Source: Acidobacteriota bacterium (lineage in GTDB: Bacteria > Actinomycetota > Acidimicrobiia > Acidimicrobiales > CADCSY01). From it: a stretch of 42,820 nt of DNA. Each line of letters opens with the position of its first letter. Within the stretch, counting starts at the first letter, position 1. The notes beneath the pieces were generated by a model. That model saw only the letters and a list, made by a program, of their open reading frames with translations. It did no database searches and had not been told where the DNA came from. A program made the translations under genes and the position numbers. Location of the stretch: contig JAEKLB010000034.1 in the NCBI GenBank assembly GCA_019510095.1, positions 1-42,820 of the forward strand, read 5' to 3'. Positions 39,023 through 42,820 of this stretch are shown piece by piece.

Positions 39023-40378
39023 GTTCTGCCCCCCGCGCAGCAGGCCGGCCTGCCGGATGGCCTCCGCGATGGTGCCGGCCCGCAGCACCTGCATGCCGGC
39101 TGGTGGCTCCGGCGCGGAGACAGGGACGATGGCGCTGCGGAAGCCGAGGCGGGCGGCCTCGGCCAGGCGGCGCGACGTCTGGCCCACCTGTCGCAGCTCG
39201 CCGCCCAGGCCGATCTCGCCGCAGGCCACCACGCTCTCGGCGATCGGCTTGTTGAGCAACGACGACGCCACCGCGAGCGCGAGGCCGAGGTCGGCGCCCG
39301 GCTCGACGACCCGCACGCCGCCGACGGCCGACGCGTACACCTCGCACTTGCCCAGCGGCAGCTTGGCGTGACGCTCGAGCACCGCCAGCACCAGCGCCAG
39401 CCGGGCGCCGTCGACTCCTTGTGGCGCGCGGCGGGGCGGCACGTAGTCGACCTGGGAGACGAGCGCCTGCATCTCGACCAACAGTGGGCGGGTGCCCTCG
39501 AGCACCGGCACGACCACCGAGCCGGCCACGCCTGCCCGCCGGTCGGTGAGCAACAGCCCGCTGGCATCGGGGACGCCGACCAGACCACCGTCGCCCATCT
39601 CGAACAGACCGAGCTCGGCGATGGTGCCGAAGCGATGCTTCACCGCCCGGAGCAGCCGGAGGGCGTGCAGCCGATCGCCTTCGAACGACAGCACGGTGTC
39701 GACGACGTGCTCGAGGACGCGCGGTCCTGCCAGGCCGCCGTCCTTGGTGACATGGCCGACCAGCACCACTGCGGTGCCTCGCGCCTTGGCCTCCCGCACC
39801 AGGCGGTGGGCGCAGTCGCGCACCTGGGCGACCGACCCGGGTGCCGAGCCCAGCGATGGATCGAAGATCGTCTGGATGGAGTCGACCACCACGACGGCGG
39901 GGGCGAGCTCGTCGATGGCCGCGACGATGTGGGGCAGCGCCGTCTCCGACAGGAGATAGAGCTCGGGCTCCACCGCGCCGAGCCGCTCGGCCCGGGCCCG
40001 CACCTGCTGGGCCGACTCCTCGGCGGTGACGAGCAGGCACCGCCGACCGGCCGACGCCATCCGGGCCAGCGCCTGCAGCAACAGGGTCGACTTGCCGATG
40101 CCGGGCTCGCCGCCCACCAGGGTGACCGACCCGTCGACCAACCCACCGCCCAGCACCCGGTCGAGCTCGCCGATGCCGGTCGGCCGCACCGCGTCGGTGA
40201 CGTTGGCGATGTCGCTGATCGGTGTGGCTACGCCGGTGGCCGCCACCGTCAGGCTCGGGGCGGCCGCCTCCAGCTCCTCGACGAGGGTGTTCCACGCCTC
40301 GCAGCTGGGGCACCGCCCCAGCCACTTCGGGCTCTCGTCCCCACACTCCCCACAGCGAAAGAGGGTCTTGGTTCTCAC
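39020..40378 (-). CDS. radA: DNA repair protein RadA
   Basis: A 452-residue RecA-like branch-migration helicase. A zinc finger, C9-x2-C12 and C23-x2-C26, comes first. Walker A is GGEPGIGKSTLL (89-100) and Walker B VVVVDSIQT. The RadA motif reads KHRFG (247-251) instead of KNRFG. The Lon-protease-like C-terminal domain has LPLGKCEVYASAVGGVRV. It helps process recombination intermediates and partners DisA, encoded next. The start is a GTG at 40376-40378 with TACGTT seven bases upstream, so it is likely leaderless and independent of clpC, 46 bases away. Confidence 0.95.
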   Translation of the reverse strand: MRTKTLFRCGECGDESPKWLGRCPSCEAWNTLVEELEAAAPSLTVAATGVATPISDIANVTDAVRPTGIGELDRVLGGGLVDGSVTLVGGEPGIGKSTLLLQALARMASAGRRCLLVTAEESAQQVRARAERLGAVEPELYLLSETALPHIVAAIDELAPAVVVVDSIQTIFDPSLGSAPGSVAQVRDCAHRLVREAKARGTAVVLVGHVTKDGGLAGPRVLEHVVDTVLSFEGDRLHALRLLRAVKHRFGTIAELGLFEMGDGGLVGVPDASGLLLTDRRAGVAGSVVVPVLEGTRPLLVEMQALVSQVDYVPPRRAPQGVDGARLALVLAVLERHAKLPLGKCEVYASAVGGVRVVEPGADLGLALAVASSLLNKPIAESVVACGEIGLGGELRQVGQTSRRLAEAARLGFRSAIVPVSAPEPPAGMQVLRAGTIAEAIRQAGLLRGGQN

Positions 40379-40385
40379 CCGAACA

Positions 40386-40391
40386 AACGTA
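40386..40391 (-). promoter_or_regulatory. Candidate leaderless -10 box (TACGTT) of radA
   Basis: On the minus strand TACGTT ends seven bases before the radA GTG at 40378, with no ribosome-binding site. Confidence 0.5.
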
Positions 40392-40424
40392 CGCTCCGGG
40401 TGTGACAGGAACGGGGAGCCTGGT

Positions 40425-42820
<2,396 letters not shown>

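Noticed and set aside
39009-40346. DisA read as the end of one 801-residue protein across radA
   Set aside because: The upstream part is an out-of-frame reading of radA, which is intact in its own frame. DisA starts at 39008.

Overview
The window is a gene-dense, high-GC stretch of bacterial chromosome from an actinobacterium. I think it is most likely a member of the Acidimicrobiia. The pointers are uniformly GC-rich codon use, an F420-type LLM oxidoreductase, HemQ, the DUF3263 and LytR_C gene pair, a PAC2 protein, Thr-rich secreted proteins, and a peptidase carrying GYW...DGGVFSFGDA repeats. The class-level call is an inference. There is no rRNA, CRISPR array, phage or insertion sequence, and no gap between genes exceeds about 170 bases.

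Layout. 105-5317 (mostly minus): RibD-like reductase, NAD-dependent epimerase-like protein, small membrane protein, methyltransferase, secreted protein, M23 peptidase with a six-fold surface repeat, GtrA protein. 5354-7638 (plus): sugar dehydrogenase-like lipoprotein and a lytic transglycosylase lipoprotein. 7725-12651: DyP peroxidase, small protein, nitrobindin-like protein, acetyltransferase, PAC2 protein, M1 peptidase, unknown protein. 12681-15591 (minus): NUDIX, F420-type oxidoreductase and acyl-CoA dehydrogenase with ATGA overlaps. 15612-19288 (minus): GlnD and a CoA-disulfide-reductase-like flavoprotein. 19490-21329 (minus): hemQ, larE and a small unknown gene. 21385-24062 (plus): an ECF sigma factor gene between two genes whose products share a Cys-containing surface domain. 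24083-26347: secreted three-repeat protein, YaaA, FlK-type thioesterase, SnoaL-like protein. 26484-28109: groEL with a perfect CIRCE operator. 28238-32316: glucosyl-3-phosphoglycerate synthase, glycerate kinase, an OtsA-like GT20 enzyme and an OtsB-like phosphatase, which together suggest compatible-solute metabolism. 32373-34159: lipoprotein, LytR_C protein, DUF3263 protein. 34234-42820: tRNA-Thr(UGU), then on the minus strand sigH, rlmB, ispF, ispD, (a Crp gene on plus), disA, radA and clpC (cut by the window edge). This last block repeats the gene order of the Bacillus clpC-to-sigH region.

Regulation. Many start codons lie 6-9 bases downstream of a TAnnnT hexamer with no ribosome-binding site, so leaderless transcription looks common here. 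Three cases stand out: two divergent genes whose -10 boxes overlap on opposite strands, a lipoprotein whose in-frame AUC codon sits where a leaderless start would be, and a Bacillus-SigH-type promoter in front of sigH. Two convergent gene pairs are separated by long perfect hairpins that share the same stem base.

The most interesting candidates are the sigma-factor cassette at 21385-24062, the Crp-family gene interrupted by one in-frame TGA, the overlapping divergent promoter at 19295-19301, and the shared hairpin family. No computation or database search was run; family calls come from motifs recognised by eye.
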